DNA of 64,000 nucleotides from Comamonas resistens (GTDB lineage Bacteria; Pseudomonadota; Gammaproteobacteria; Burkholderiales; Burkholderiaceae_C). The translations under genes and the position numbers were made by a program. How positions within the stretch are numbered: the first letter of the stretch is position 1; each line of letters opens with the position of its first letter. The notes beneath the pieces are model-generated. The model saw only the letters and a program-made list of their open reading frames with translations. It was not told the origin of the DNA and searched no databases. Location: contig NZ_CP125947.1 in the NCBI RefSeq assembly GCF_030064165.1, forward strand, positions 1-64,000, written 5' to 3'. Positions 45,374 to 53,631 of this stretch are shown in pieces.

Positions 45374-46792
45374 TTACAGCTGGAAGATCTTGCCGGGGTT
45401 CAGGATGTTCTTGGGGTCCAGCGCCTGCTTGATGGCGCGCATCATCTGCACCGCACCAGCGCCAGCTTCCTCGAGCAAAAAGTCCTGCTTGTGGATGCCG
45501 ATGCCATGCTCGCCTGTGCAGGTGCCGCCCAGCGCAATGGCCCGTGCCACCAGCTGGTGGTTCAAGGCTTCGGCCTGTTGGCGCCGTGCGTCGTCGGCTG
45601 GGTCGATCAGATAGCCGAAGTGGAAGTTACCGTCGCCCACGTGGCCGACCAGGAAGTAGGGGATGCCGCTGGCGTCGGCCTCGGTCACGCATTCCAGCAA
45701 AGCATCGGCCAGACGGCTGATGGGCACGCAGGCATCCGTCGTGATGCAGCGGCAGCCGGGCACGCTGGAGACCGCCGCAAAGTAGGCGTTGTGGCGCGCG
45801 GTGAACAAGCGCGTGCGGTCTTCGGGGCGCTCGGCCCATTCAAAGGCATTGCCACCGAATTCATTGGCAATGTCCTGCACCATCTCGGCCTGCTCCTTCA
45901 CGCCCGTGGGCGAGCCGTGGAACTCCATCAGCAGCATGGGCTCTTCACGCAGATCCAGCTTGCTATAGGCGTTGACCATGCGCACCGAGTTCACATCGAC
46001 CAGCTCTACGCGCGCGATGGGAATGCCCATCTGTATGGTCTGGATCACCGTGTGCACGGCCTTCTCGATGCTGGGGAAGGAGCAGATGGCGGCGCTCACC
46101 GCTTCGGGCAGCGGATAGATGCGCAACGTGATCTCGGTGAAGATGCCCAGCGTGCCTTCGCTGCCCACCATCAGGCGCGTCAGGTCGTAGCCGGCGGCGC
46201 TCTTCTTGGCGCGGTTGCCGGTACGGATCACCTCGCCATTGGCAGTCACCACTTCCAGGGCCAGCACGTTCTCGCGCATGGTGCCGTAGCGCACGGCATT
46301 GGTGCCGCTGGCGCGGGTCGATGTCATGCCGCCTATCGATGCGTCCGCTCCCGGGTCGATGGGAAAGAAGAAGCCTGTGTCCTTGATGGCATCGTTGAGC
46401 GCCTTGCGCGTGATGCCAGGCTGCACGGTGATGGTCAGGTCTTCGGTGTTGACCGAGAGCACCCGGTTCATGCGGCTGACGTCGATGGTGATGCCGCCTT
46501 GCACGGCCAGCAGATGGCCTTCCAGCGACGACCCTGCGCCATAGGCGATCACGGGCACACCGTACTGGTCGCAGAGCCTGATGGCGTCCTGCACATCCTG
46601 GGTGGACTCGGCAAACACCACGGCCGCGGGGGGCGGAGCGGCGATGGAGCCTTCATCGCGTCCATGCTGCTCGCGCACGGCCAGGGCGGTGGAATACTGA
46701 CTGCCATAACGCGCTGCCAGCGCTTGCAGAAACTCTTGGGGAATGGGGCGCTGCAAGGCGTGCAGCTCATGCGTGGCAACAGGTGCGTTCAT
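45374..46792 (-). CDS. FAD-linked oxidase, D-lactate/glycolate dehydrogenase family
   Basis: The 472-residue protein has the PCMH FAD domain (PVIAYGAGSSLEGHLLA near 76 and DPGADASIGGMTSTRASGTN near 146-165). The C-terminal domain has HVGDGNFH near 375 and GTCTGEHGIGIHKQ near 422. It matches D-lactate dehydrogenase (cytochrome) or GlcD relatives, which oxidise D-2-hydroxyacids. Without glcE/glcF nearby, a D-lactate or other hydroxyacid substrate is more likely than glycolate. Confidence 0.85.
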   Translation of the reverse strand: MNAPVATHELHALQRPIPQEFLQALAARYGSQYSTALAVREQHGRDEGSIAAPPPAAVVFAESTQDVQDAIRLCDQYGVPVIAYGAGSSLEGHLLAVQGGITIDVSRMNRVLSVNTEDLTITVQPGITRKALNDAIKDTGFFFPIDPGADASIGGMTSTRASGTNAVRYGTMRENVLALEVVTANGEVIRTGNRAKKSAAGYDLTRLMVGSEGTLGIFTEITLRIYPLPEAVSAAICSFPSIEKAVHTVIQTIQMGIPIARVELVDVNSVRMVNAYSKLDLREEPMLLMEFHGSPTGVKEQAEMVQDIANEFGGNAFEWAERPEDRTRLFTARHNAYFAAVSSVPGCRCITTDACVPISRLADALLECVTEADASGIPYFLVGHVGDGNFHFGYLIDPADDARRQQAEALNHQLVARAIALGGTCTGEHGIGIHKQDFLLEEAGAGAVQMMRAIKQALDPKNILNPGKIFQL

Positions 46793-46856
46793 GGTCTCGG
46801 CGAATCTCCAGGGGGGTCAAAAGAATACCACCGCAGAGCCGCCAGGAAGGCCGCGA

Positions 46857-47078
46857 TCAACCCTGTTGTGCGGGGGCTGGCTTGGCGGAATGCGAACCGT
46901 GGGCGTGCTGGGAAAGCACGGTCTGGATGCGATGGACTTTGTCGTCGCGGCTGCTGGAGTGATGGGCCATGGCAGCACCGGCACTGCCGAAGGTGAGAGC
47001 TGAAAACAGAATCACGCTCATGACTTCAAAAGGGGTGTCCCTGCAGTGATGCCACAGCTTGTGCTGTACTTTTTTCAT
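46857..47078 (-). CDS. Small His-rich protein with N-terminal membrane/signal segment
   Basis: The 73-residue protein has a basic N-terminus (MKKVQHKLWHH), a hydrophobic stretch SVILFSALTFGSAGAAMA near 21-38 and a His/Ser-rich tail (HHSSSRDDKVHR and HAHGSHSAK). GGAG lies 7-8 bases before the ATG. It looks like an exported small protein that could bind metals. I do not recognise a family. Confidence 0.5.
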   Translation of the reverse strand: MKKVQHKLWHHCRDTPFEVMSVILFSALTFGSAGAAMAHHSSSRDDKVHRIQTVLSQHAHGSHSAKPAPAQQG

Positions 47079-47344
47079 AGCGTATCTCCTATGACGGGTA
47101 TCGGTAATACAAGGTTTTCATGGGCGCATTCCAACCCGCATTGCTTTGTAAAGCCAGCACTCTTGCAGCTTGTTGCCTGAGACAACATTTGCCTGCGGGC
47201 TGTAAGCAGGCATAGATAAGTTTGGACAAAGCTCATGAGAAATCAGTGTTTAGTTTTGGCGCCAACGCTGCCTATATTTCAGAGCCTTATGGCGTGCGCT
47301 GCAGAGCTCGCTTCAGACAACAAGCAAGCTTGGAAGGACGGCTC
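47079..47344. other. Intergenic region before the TctC gene
   Basis: Two divergent genes start at the ends of this 266-base stretch. An in-frame upstream start for the TctC-like protein (47,222) exists, but it would add 41 residues without signal-peptide character. I see no clear promoter or operator here. Confidence 0.5.
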
Positions 47345-48343
47345 ATGCCAGTCACAGGACGAAGATCTTTTCTATGGGGGCTGGGAGGCGCATCGGCCCT
47401 GGCCATGCTGGGAACGGGGTGGTCCGCGCATGCCACGCAGGGGCAGAGCTGGCCAGCCAGGCCCATCAGGCTGGTCGTGACCTTTCCGCCCGGTGGTTCC
47501 AGCGACATCGTGGCGCGGATTCTGGCGCCTTTGCTGGCCGAGAAACTGGGCCAGAGCGTGGTCATAGACAACAAGCCAGGCGCGGGCTCCTCCATCGGTG
47601 CGCAGATCGTCGCGCACAGCGCCAGTGACGGCTACACACTGCTGGTGTCCAATTCGGCGGCACTGTCGATTGCACCGTCACTGCTGCAAAAGCCCGGCTA
47701 TGACGCGGTGCGCAGTTTCGATCATCTTGCCTATATTGGTGCCGTGCCCACGGTGTTTGCCGTGCATCCGTCCGTGCCCGTCAACACTCTGGGCGAGCTG
47801 GTCGCGTGGATCAGGGAGCAGGCGGCTCCGGTGTCGTTCGGCAGCGGCGGCGCGGCGTCGGTCGGCCACCTGGTGGGTGAGCAGTTTGCGCAGGTGAACA
47901 AGCTCTCCATGGAGCATGTGCCTTATCGCGGCGCCGGGCCCATGCGCGCCGATTTGCTCAGCGGCCATATCAAGCTGGCCGTGGATGCCCTGCCCCAGAA
48001 CATCGCCCTGCAAAAACAGGGCCGCGTGAAGCTGCTGGCGCTGACATCGCCGGGCCGCGTACCGCAGGCTCCAGGCATTCCCAGCGTGGCCGAACTGGGT
48101 CTGCCCCAACTGGTGTCCGAGAACTTTGTCGGTATCTCGGCGCCTGCCGGTCTGCCCGGGGCACTCGGTGAAAAGATCAGCGATGCCGTGCGCGAGATCA
48201 GTGGCAGAGCCGATTTTGTGCAGGCTCTGCAAGCCCAGGGTTTTGTGACCCGCGACATGGAGCCCGCAGCCTTTTCCCGATTGATTGCAGACCAGCGGCA
48301 GAGCTGGTCCGAGATCGCCAGGAAAACTGGCGCCAGACTTTGA
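47345..48343 (+). CDS. Bug-family (TctC) periplasmic substrate-binding protein
   Basis: The 332-residue protein has a Tat-like signal (TGRRSFLWGLGGASALAML). The Bug fold follows: WPARPIRLVVTFPPGGSSDIVARI near residue 40, DNKPGAGSSIGAQIVAHS near 75 and PYRGAGPMRADLLSGHIKL near 197 (quoted in pieces). Bug proteins bind carboxylates for tripartite tricarboxylate transporters or signalling and are greatly expanded in Burkholderiales. The TctAB membrane genes are not here. GGAAGG precedes the ATG. A BMP-like gene follows by 11 bases. Confidence 0.88.
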   Translation: MPVTGRRSFLWGLGGASALAMLGTGWSAHATQGQSWPARPIRLVVTFPPGGSSDIVARILAPLLAEKLGQSVVIDNKPGAGSSIGAQIVAHSASDGYTLLVSNSAALSIAPSLLQKPGYDAVRSFDHLAYIGAVPTVFAVHPSVPVNTLGELVAWIREQAAPVSFGSGGAASVGHLVGEQFAQVNKLSMEHVPYRGAGPMRADLLSGHIKLAVDALPQNIALQKQGRVKLLALTSPGRVPQAPGIPSVAELGLPQLVSENFVGISAPAGLPGALGEKISDAVREISGRADFVQALQAQGFVTRDMEPAAFSRLIADQRQSWSEIARKTGARL

Positions 48344-48354
48344 AGAGAACACAT

Positions 48355-49347
48355 ATGACAAGCTCCATTCCATCTGTTCATGTCTCGCGTGGAAGCTGCG
48401 GCGCAAGCCGTTATGCCGTCGTGCTGTTCGGTCCCGAAGGGCAGGGCAGTTTCAACGAATCAGGACTGCAGGGCGCGCACCAGGCGCGGCGCGCTGGCTA
48501 CGATGTCGATGTGCTGTGGGTTGCAGGCCAAAGTGCCGAGCAGCGCGCTCAGGAAATGTCCGTGCTTGGCGATGGTCGCTATGCCTTGATCCTGGCCCAT
48601 GGCGGGCAGGGTGACGGGCCCGTGCAGATCCTCGCAAAGCGCTGGCCCGGGCAGGCGTTTGTGGTGACCCAGGGCAGCTGGAGTGCCGCCAATGTGGCGC
48701 GCTATGAGGTGTTGCAGGAGCAGTCGGCCTTTCTGGCCGGTGTGCTGGCCAGCCAGTACAGCAAGACGCGCGTAGCGGGGCATTTTTCGGGCGAGAAAGT
48801 GCCACCGGGTTTGCGCGGTCGTGCCGCCTATATCGACGGGCTCAAGGCTGCCGGTTTCGAGGGGGGCATTGTGACCCAGTTCTGCGGCCATCAGCACCGC
48901 CCCGAGTGGGCCCGGGCCTGCGTTTCCGATATGGCTGGCCACAGTGGGCTGGATGTGCTGTTCGCCATGGTCGATGGCGGGCGCAGCGGTGTTTCACAAG
49001 CCTGCCGCGAGCATGGCGTGGCACAGATCGGCAATGTGCTGAACTGGGTCGAGCGCGATCCGCAGGTATTTCTCGCTTCGGCCATCTGCGATTCGGGAGC
49101 CGCGCTGTTTCGCGCCATTGAAGACCATGCACATGGTCTTTTGCCGCTGGGCGGTTACCGTTCTTTTGGACTGGAGGAGCCTGAGCTGGTGCGGCTGGAG
49201 ATGGGCTCTGGCGTGGACGCGGCAAGCCGTGCACTGGTCGAGACCTGGGCCCAGCGCTTGCTCTGCGGCCAGCATGAAATCCACCTGGAATATGGTGGGC
49301 CGGAGTTCGCGTTGCCGGTGACTGCGCAGGAGCCGTCACTAGCCTGA
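48355..49347 (+). CDS. BMP-family (PnrA-like) binding protein without signal peptide
   Basis: The 330-residue protein resembles basic membrane proteins / nucleoside-binding PnrA: YAVVLFGPEGQGSFNESG near residue 21, LILAHGGQGDGPVQ near 78, FLAGVLASQYSKTRVAGH near 123. No signal peptide or lipobox is seen. A TTG at 48,340 would not add one, and the ATG at 48,355 has GAAGAG 8 bases before it. It may be cytoplasmic, or exported in an unknown way. It follows the TctC-like gene closely and is probably co-transcribed. Confidence 0.7.
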   Translation: MTSSIPSVHVSRGSCGASRYAVVLFGPEGQGSFNESGLQGAHQARRAGYDVDVLWVAGQSAEQRAQEMSVLGDGRYALILAHGGQGDGPVQILAKRWPGQAFVVTQGSWSAANVARYEVLQEQSAFLAGVLASQYSKTRVAGHFSGEKVPPGLRGRAAYIDGLKAAGFEGGIVTQFCGHQHRPEWARACVSDMAGHSGLDVLFAMVDGGRSGVSQACREHGVAQIGNVLNWVERDPQVFLASAICDSGAALFRAIEDHAHGLLPLGGYRSFGLEEPELVRLEMGSGVDAASRALVETWAQRLLCGQHEIHLEYGGPEFALPVTAQEPSLA

Positions 49348-49425
49348 GGTGATCGTCAGTCCATGGGCTCTGCGCCTCAAGCACAATCAAGGCTTGCACC
49401 CGCATTGATTGAACAAGGAACAGCC

Positions 49426-49995
49426 ATGGGCAACCGCCTCACGCAGATCGCCACCCGCACGGGCGATGACGGAACCACCGGACTGGGCGACAACACCCGC
49501 GTCTCCAAGAACAGCGGCCGCCCGCATGCCATGGGCGATGTGGACGAGTTGAATTCGCATATCGGTCTGCTGCTGTGCGAGCCGCTGTCGCAGGACGTGC
49601 GCGACCTGCTGATCGATATTCAGCACCAGCTTTTCAACCTGGGCGGCGAGCTGTCCATGCCCGGCTATGAACTGCTCAAGGATGATGCGCTGCTGCAGCT
49701 GGACAATGCGCTGGCCCACTACAACGCGCAATTGCCGCGCCTGCTGGAATTCATTCTGCCCGCCGGTACGCGGGCGGCATCGCAGGCCCATGTCTGCCGC
49801 ACCGTGGCGCGCCGCGCCGAGCGCCATGTGGTGGCGCTGGAGCAGGCCGAGGCCATGCGAGCCGCACCGCGCCAGTATCTGAACCGCCTGTCCGATCTGC
49901 TGTTTGTGCTGGCCCGGGTGCTCAACCGTGTCGACGGCGGTGACGACGTTTACTGGAAGAGCGAGCGCCTGGCCCGCAGTCAGACCGAGGCTTGA
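49426..49995 (+). CDS. PduO-type cob(I)alamin adenosyltransferase
   Basis: The 189-residue protein starts MGNRLTQIATRTGDDGTTGL. This N-terminal Thr-Arg-Thr-Gly-Asp ATP loop is typical of PduO. The start is supported by AAGGAA 7 bases upstream. Later motifs are AMGDVDELNSHIG near residue 38, PAGTRAASQAHVCRTVARRAER near 108-129 (in two parts) and LNRLSDLLFVLARVLN near 150. It makes adenosylcobalamin from ATP and cob(I)alamin. No cobalamin riboswitch is visible upstream. Confidence 0.92.
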   Translation: MGNRLTQIATRTGDDGTTGLGDNTRVSKNSGRPHAMGDVDELNSHIGLLLCEPLSQDVRDLLIDIQHQLFNLGGELSMPGYELLKDDALLQLDNALAHYNAQLPRLLEFILPAGTRAASQAHVCRTVARRAERHVVALEQAEAMRAAPRQYLNRLSDLLFVLARVLNRVDGGDDVYWKSERLARSQTEA

Positions 49996-50008
49996 GGTCC
50001 ATCACTGC

Positions 50009-50587
50009 TCACCGGGCCATGGCCTGCTTGTAGAGGCTTTGCTTGGGCGAGGCCATGAGGCGGCGCAGCATGGGCTCGAATTCCGAGATCGGCAGCGTCT
50101 CGCCCTTGGGGTCGAAGGCCGGGTTGTCGTAGAGCTCGCAGAACTCGGCCGTGAGTTCGTAGTGGGGGTGGTCCTTGAACTGTTCGCGCATGTCCCTGTC
50201 CATGCCGAGATGGTGGAAGAAATAGTGGCCCTGGAAGATGCCGTGGTGCTTGACCATCCAGTGGTTGGCTTCGCTCACGAAGGGCTGAACAATCGCCGCG
50301 GCAATATCGGGGTGGTTGAACGAACCCAGGGTATCGCCAATGTCGTGCAGCAGGGCACAGACCACATATTCCTCATCGCGGCCATCGCGCAGGGCGCGTG
50401 TGGCGGTCTGTAGCGAGTGGGTGTAGCGGTCTACCGGAAAACCGCCATAGTCGCCTTCCAGCAGCTTGAGATGAGTCATCACCCGGTCCGGCAGCCCCTT
50501 CACAAAGTGCGCGAATTCGCCGCCTATCAACTGCCAGTCTTCACGCGTGCTGTCCTGCATGCGGATGAAATTCGCCCGTGCGTTCAT
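50009..50587 (-). CDS. HD-domain protein of the PhnZ/MIOX-like (diiron) branch
   Basis: The 192-residue protein starts MNARANFIRMQDSTRED. Candidate metal ligands are His57 (in YTHSLQTA), His81-Asp82 (LLHDIGD), His92 (FNHPD), His114 or His115 (KHHGIFQ) and Asp154 (LYDNPAF). Four His and two Asp in this order fit the mixed-valent diiron oxygenases PhnZ and myo-inositol oxygenase rather than HD phosphohydrolases. No phosphonate genes are nearby. It lies downstream of boxA on the same strand with 150 bases between. The true substrate is unknown. Confidence 0.75.
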   Translation of the reverse strand: MNARANFIRMQDSTREDWQLIGGEFAHFVKGLPDRVMTHLKLLEGDYGGFPVDRYTHSLQTATRALRDGRDEEYVVCALLHDIGDTLGSFNHPDIAAAIVQPFVSEANHWMVKHHGIFQGHYFFHHLGMDRDMREQFKDHPHYELTAEFCELYDNPAFDPKGETLPISEFEPMLRRLMASPKQSLYKQAMAR

Positions 50588-50737
50588 GCCTGTCTCCATG
50601 GGGTGTTGTGCGGCCACTGTAGGGCGGCATGAGAGGCCGCGCTGTCAACGGCATGACAGGCGCAGCCGTAGTGATGCGGTGATGACTCCCTTGCTTGCCC
50701 GCCACGTGCGGCCGCTGTCCCAATGCACTTCAAGGGC

Positions 50738-52060
50738 TCAATAGGTTTCCAGGTGCAGACGCCCTTCGCGCTTGAGCTTGGCACCCAGATCATCCCAGTT
50801 CATGCCGCCTTGCTGGGCCACATCGCGCAGGGCCAGCACCACGCCTTCTTCCATGCTTTTGAGGCCGCAGACATAGATATGCGTGTTGTCGTCGCGCAGC
50901 AGCTCGGCCAGGTCGACAGAGCGCTCGCGCATGGCGTCCTGCACATAGCGTTTGGGCTGTCCCGCCACACGTGAGAACGCGAAATTGTTGTCGATGAAAT
51001 CCTTGGGCAGGTTCTGCAGCGGGCCGAAATAGGGCAGCTCCTGCGGCGTGCGCGCACCGAAGAAAAGCAGCAGCTTGCCGCCATCGAATTTGCCGCTCTT
51101 GCGCAGACGGCGGCGCCACTCCGTCATGGCGCGCATGGGCGCGCTGCCCGTGCCGGTGCAGATCATCACGATGTGCGAGCGCGGGTGGTTGGGCATGAGA
51201 AAGCTGCTGCCAAACGGGCCTATGACCTGCACCTTTGCACCCACCTGCAGATCGCAGAGATAGTTGCTGGCGATGCCGCGCACGGCGTGGCCATTGTGAT
51301 CCTCGACCACGCGTTTGACCGTCAGCGCCAGATTGTTGTAGCCGGGCCGCTCGCCATTGCGCGCACTGGCCACCGAGTATTGGCGTGCCACATGAGGCTT
51401 GCCGCTGGCATCCACACCGGGCGGGATGATGCCAATCGACTGGCCTTCAAGCACCGGAAAGGGCATGGAGCCAAGGTCCAGCACGATGTGATGGGTCTCG
51501 TTGTCAAAGCCGGTTTCCGTGCAGTTGATATTGCCCACCACGGTGGCCGTGACCGGGGCCTTGGGTCCATGCAGATTGGTATAGGCATGGGCCGCAGACC
51601 AGGGCGGTGTGGTGGCCCCGAAACTGGCGGCGCGAAAGACTTCGGCCTCCGTCACCGCGCCGCTGCTGCTGGCGTTGGGTGCAATACCGGCAGCAGCCGC
51701 AATCACGGCCTGGGCCTGGCTCAGATCCTGCACATCGCCGCTGCCGGCGGTGCTTTGCGCAGCGGCCAGCACATCGTCTGGAAGCTCTGTGGGAAGACTC
51801 TCCCAGCCCAGCTGTTCTTGCACCGTATAGGGCCTGCTCACCAGCACCTTGCGCCAGTTGTCGATGGAGCCCGTGGGGCAGGGCGAGATGCAGTCCATGC
51901 AGCCATTGCAGACATCAGCCTTGACGACATAGTTGGTGTCGTCATGCGTGATCGCATCGACCGGGCAAGTCGCTTCGCAGGTGTTGCAGCGAATGCAGAT
52001 TTCCGGGTCGATCAGATGCTGGTTCAGAATGCCGTTTTCAATCAGCGTGGTGGTGCTCAT
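50738..52060 (-). CDS. boxA: Benzoyl-CoA 2,3-epoxidase reductase subunit BoxA
   Basis: The 440-residue iron-sulfur flavoprotein starts [20 protein letters not shown]. The start was chosen at the family N-terminus; an ATG nine codons upstream exists. Two 4Fe-4S motifs, [12 protein letters not shown] and [12 protein letters not shown], lie in the first 65 residues. A ferredoxin-NADP reductase domain has [16 protein letters not shown] near 232 and [15 protein letters not shown] near 306. It passes electrons from NADPH to BoxB. It is last in the boxC-boxB-boxA order. Confidence 0.95.
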   Translation of the reverse strand: MSTTTLIENGILNQHLIDPEICIRCNTCEATCPVDAITHDDTNYVVKADVCNGCMDCISPCPTGSIDNWRKVLVSRPYTVQEQLGWESLPTELPDDVLAAAQSTAGSGDVQDLSQAQAVIAAAAGIAPNASSSGAVTEAEVFRAASFGATTPPWSAAHAYTNLHGPKAPVTATVVGNINCTETGFDNETHHIVLDLGSMPFPVLEGQSIGIIPPGVDASGKPHVARQYSVASARNGERPGYNNLALTVKRVVEDHNGHAVRGIASNYLCDLQVGAKVQVIGPFGSSFLMPNHPRSHIVMICTGTGSAPMRAMTEWRRRLRKSGKFDGGKLLLFFGARTPQELPYFGPLQNLPKDFIDNNFAFSRVAGQPKRYVQDAMRERSVDLAELLRDDNTHIYVCGLKSMEEGVVLALRDVAQQGGMNWDDLGAKLKREGRLHLETY

Positions 52061-52100
52061 CTTGTTCTCCAAACCGGCGCAACCCAAGCTCCACCCAACT

Positions 52101-52180
52101 CAGAGGCATCAAGCAAGGGCCGCCCCGCAGCGAAGATGCCGTCCCCCTTGGGGGAAGCGGCCTAGCCGCTCAGGGGGTTA
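52101..52180 (-). repeat. Interspersed stop-codon-linked repeat, copy B
   Basis: Read on the minus strand it starts with the TAA stop of boxB, then CCCCCTGAGCGGCTAGGCCG, the CCCCC/GGGGG stem and a GC-rich block. It has the same order as copies A and C. It fills most of the boxB-boxA gap. Confidence 0.75.
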
Positions 52181-53605
52181 CGCGAACTTCACGTATTCGA
52201 AATCCACAGGCTGTCGGTTGATGCCCATGACCGGTGCTGCAATCCAGCCGGCAAATTTGCCGGGCTCCAGACATTGCTTCATCAGCGAGGCCACAAAGGT
52301 GCGGTCGTCATCGGTGGGCAGCCATTCATTCTTTTTGGCTTGCCATTCCTGCTCGCTCACGGGGCGGCCTTCGGGGCTGACGCGCACACCGGCCAGCGCG
52401 CCGATCTGGCGGTTGAAGGCCTTGTGCGGCACGGTCAAACGGAAGGCTATGCCGGCCTTTTCCATGACCTTGTTCCAGCGGCCCACGCCGGCATTGCTGT
52501 CCTTGATGTAGTCGTCACGCAGCACCTCGTTCAAGGCGTTGAGCATGGGCACTTCCTTCTCGCGCAACTGACCGTCCACGACCTCCAGCACCTTGTAGTT
52601 CTGGTCGTGCAGCTTGTGGTCGTCTTCGCGCTTGCCTTCCTCGTAGCGGCCCTTGAGGCCCGAGCTGTAGAAGGTGGCAGCGTTGCTCGACTGGTCCGCG
52701 CCAAACAGGTCGATGGTGACGCTGTAGTGGAAGTTCAGATAGCGCTGAATCGTGGGCAGATCGATGACACCCGCATTGCGCAGCTTGTTCACATCATCGG
52801 TCTTGAGTTCGTTCATCATCTGGCAGGTGCGGGCCAGCACGCGGGAGACGCCGGACTCGCCCACAAACATGTGGTGGGCTTCCTCTGTCAGCATGAACTT
52901 GGTGGTGCGCGCCAGCGGATCGAAAGCGCTTTCGGCCAGCGCGGCGAGCTGGAATTTTCCGTCCCGGTCGGTGAAATAGGTGAACATGAAAAATGCCAGC
53001 CAGTCCGGCGTTTTTTCGTTGAAGGCACCGAGAATGCGCGGGTTGTTTTCATCGCCCGATTGGCGCTCCAGCAGGGCCTCGGCTTCCTCGCGACCATCGC
53101 GGCCGAAATGCTTGTGCAGCAGGTAGACCATGGCCCACAGATGGCGGCCTTCCTCCACATTGACCTGGAACAGATTACGCAGGTCATACAGCGATGGTGC
53201 GGTCAGGCCCAGGTGGCGCTGCTGCTCCACCGATGCAGGCTCGGTATCGCCCTGGGTGACGATGATGCGGCGCAGGTTCGCGCGGTGTTCGCCGGGCACG
53301 TCCTGCCAGGCCTTCTCGCCCTTGTGATCGCCGAAATGGATGCTGCGATCCTGCTCGGCAGGGTTCAGAAAAATACCCCAGCGATAGTCACGCATCTTGA
53401 CGTAACCGAACTGTGCCCAGCCTTGCGGGTCCACGCTCACCGCCGTGCGCAGATAGACGTCGTAGTTGGTCGATCCTTCGGGGCCCACATCGTCCCACCA
53501 CTTGATGAAGTTGGGCTGCCAGCTCTCCAGCGCACGCTGCAGGGTGCGGTCGCCGCTGAGGTCCACATTGTTGGGAATCTTCTGGGTGTAGTCGATGCTG
53601 CTCAT
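52178..53605 (-). CDS. boxB: Benzoyl-CoA 2,3-epoxidase oxygenase subunit BoxB
   Basis: The 475-residue diiron monooxygenase starts MSSIDYTQKIPNNVDLSGDR. The E-x-x-H metal motifs are visible in NVEEGRHLWAM near residue 150 and TEEAHHMFVGE near 240. It inserts one oxygen of O2 into benzoyl-CoA to give the 2,3-epoxide. boxC is upstream and boxA downstream. The stop codon is the first triplet of a repeat element. Confidence 0.95.
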   Translation of the reverse strand: MSSIDYTQKIPNNVDLSGDRTLQRALESWQPNFIKWWDDVGPEGSTNYDVYLRTAVSVDPQGWAQFGYVKMRDYRWGIFLNPAEQDRSIHFGDHKGEKAWQDVPGEHRANLRRIIVTQGDTEPASVEQQRHLGLTAPSLYDLRNLFQVNVEEGRHLWAMVYLLHKHFGRDGREEAEALLERQSGDENNPRILGAFNEKTPDWLAFFMFTYFTDRDGKFQLAALAESAFDPLARTTKFMLTEEAHHMFVGESGVSRVLARTCQMMNELKTDDVNKLRNAGVIDLPTIQRYLNFHYSVTIDLFGADQSSNAATFYSSGLKGRYEEGKREDDHKLHDQNYKVLEVVDGQLREKEVPMLNALNEVLRDDYIKDSNAGVGRWNKVMEKAGIAFRLTVPHKAFNRQIGALAGVRVSPEGRPVSEQEWQAKKNEWLPTDDDRTFVASLMKQCLEPGKFAGWIAAPVMGINRQPVDFEYVKFA

Positions 53606-53631
53606 GGGGTGTCTCCTGAAGGTCGTGGATA

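Noticed and set aside
45491..46996. 501-codon plus-strand open frame opposite the FAD oxidase gene
   Set aside because: Shadow of a gene with clear FAD and metal motifs.
49348..49425. Cobalamin riboswitch before the adenosyltransferase gene
   Set aside because: The gap is only 78 bases and lacks the conserved B12-box; too short for the aptamer.
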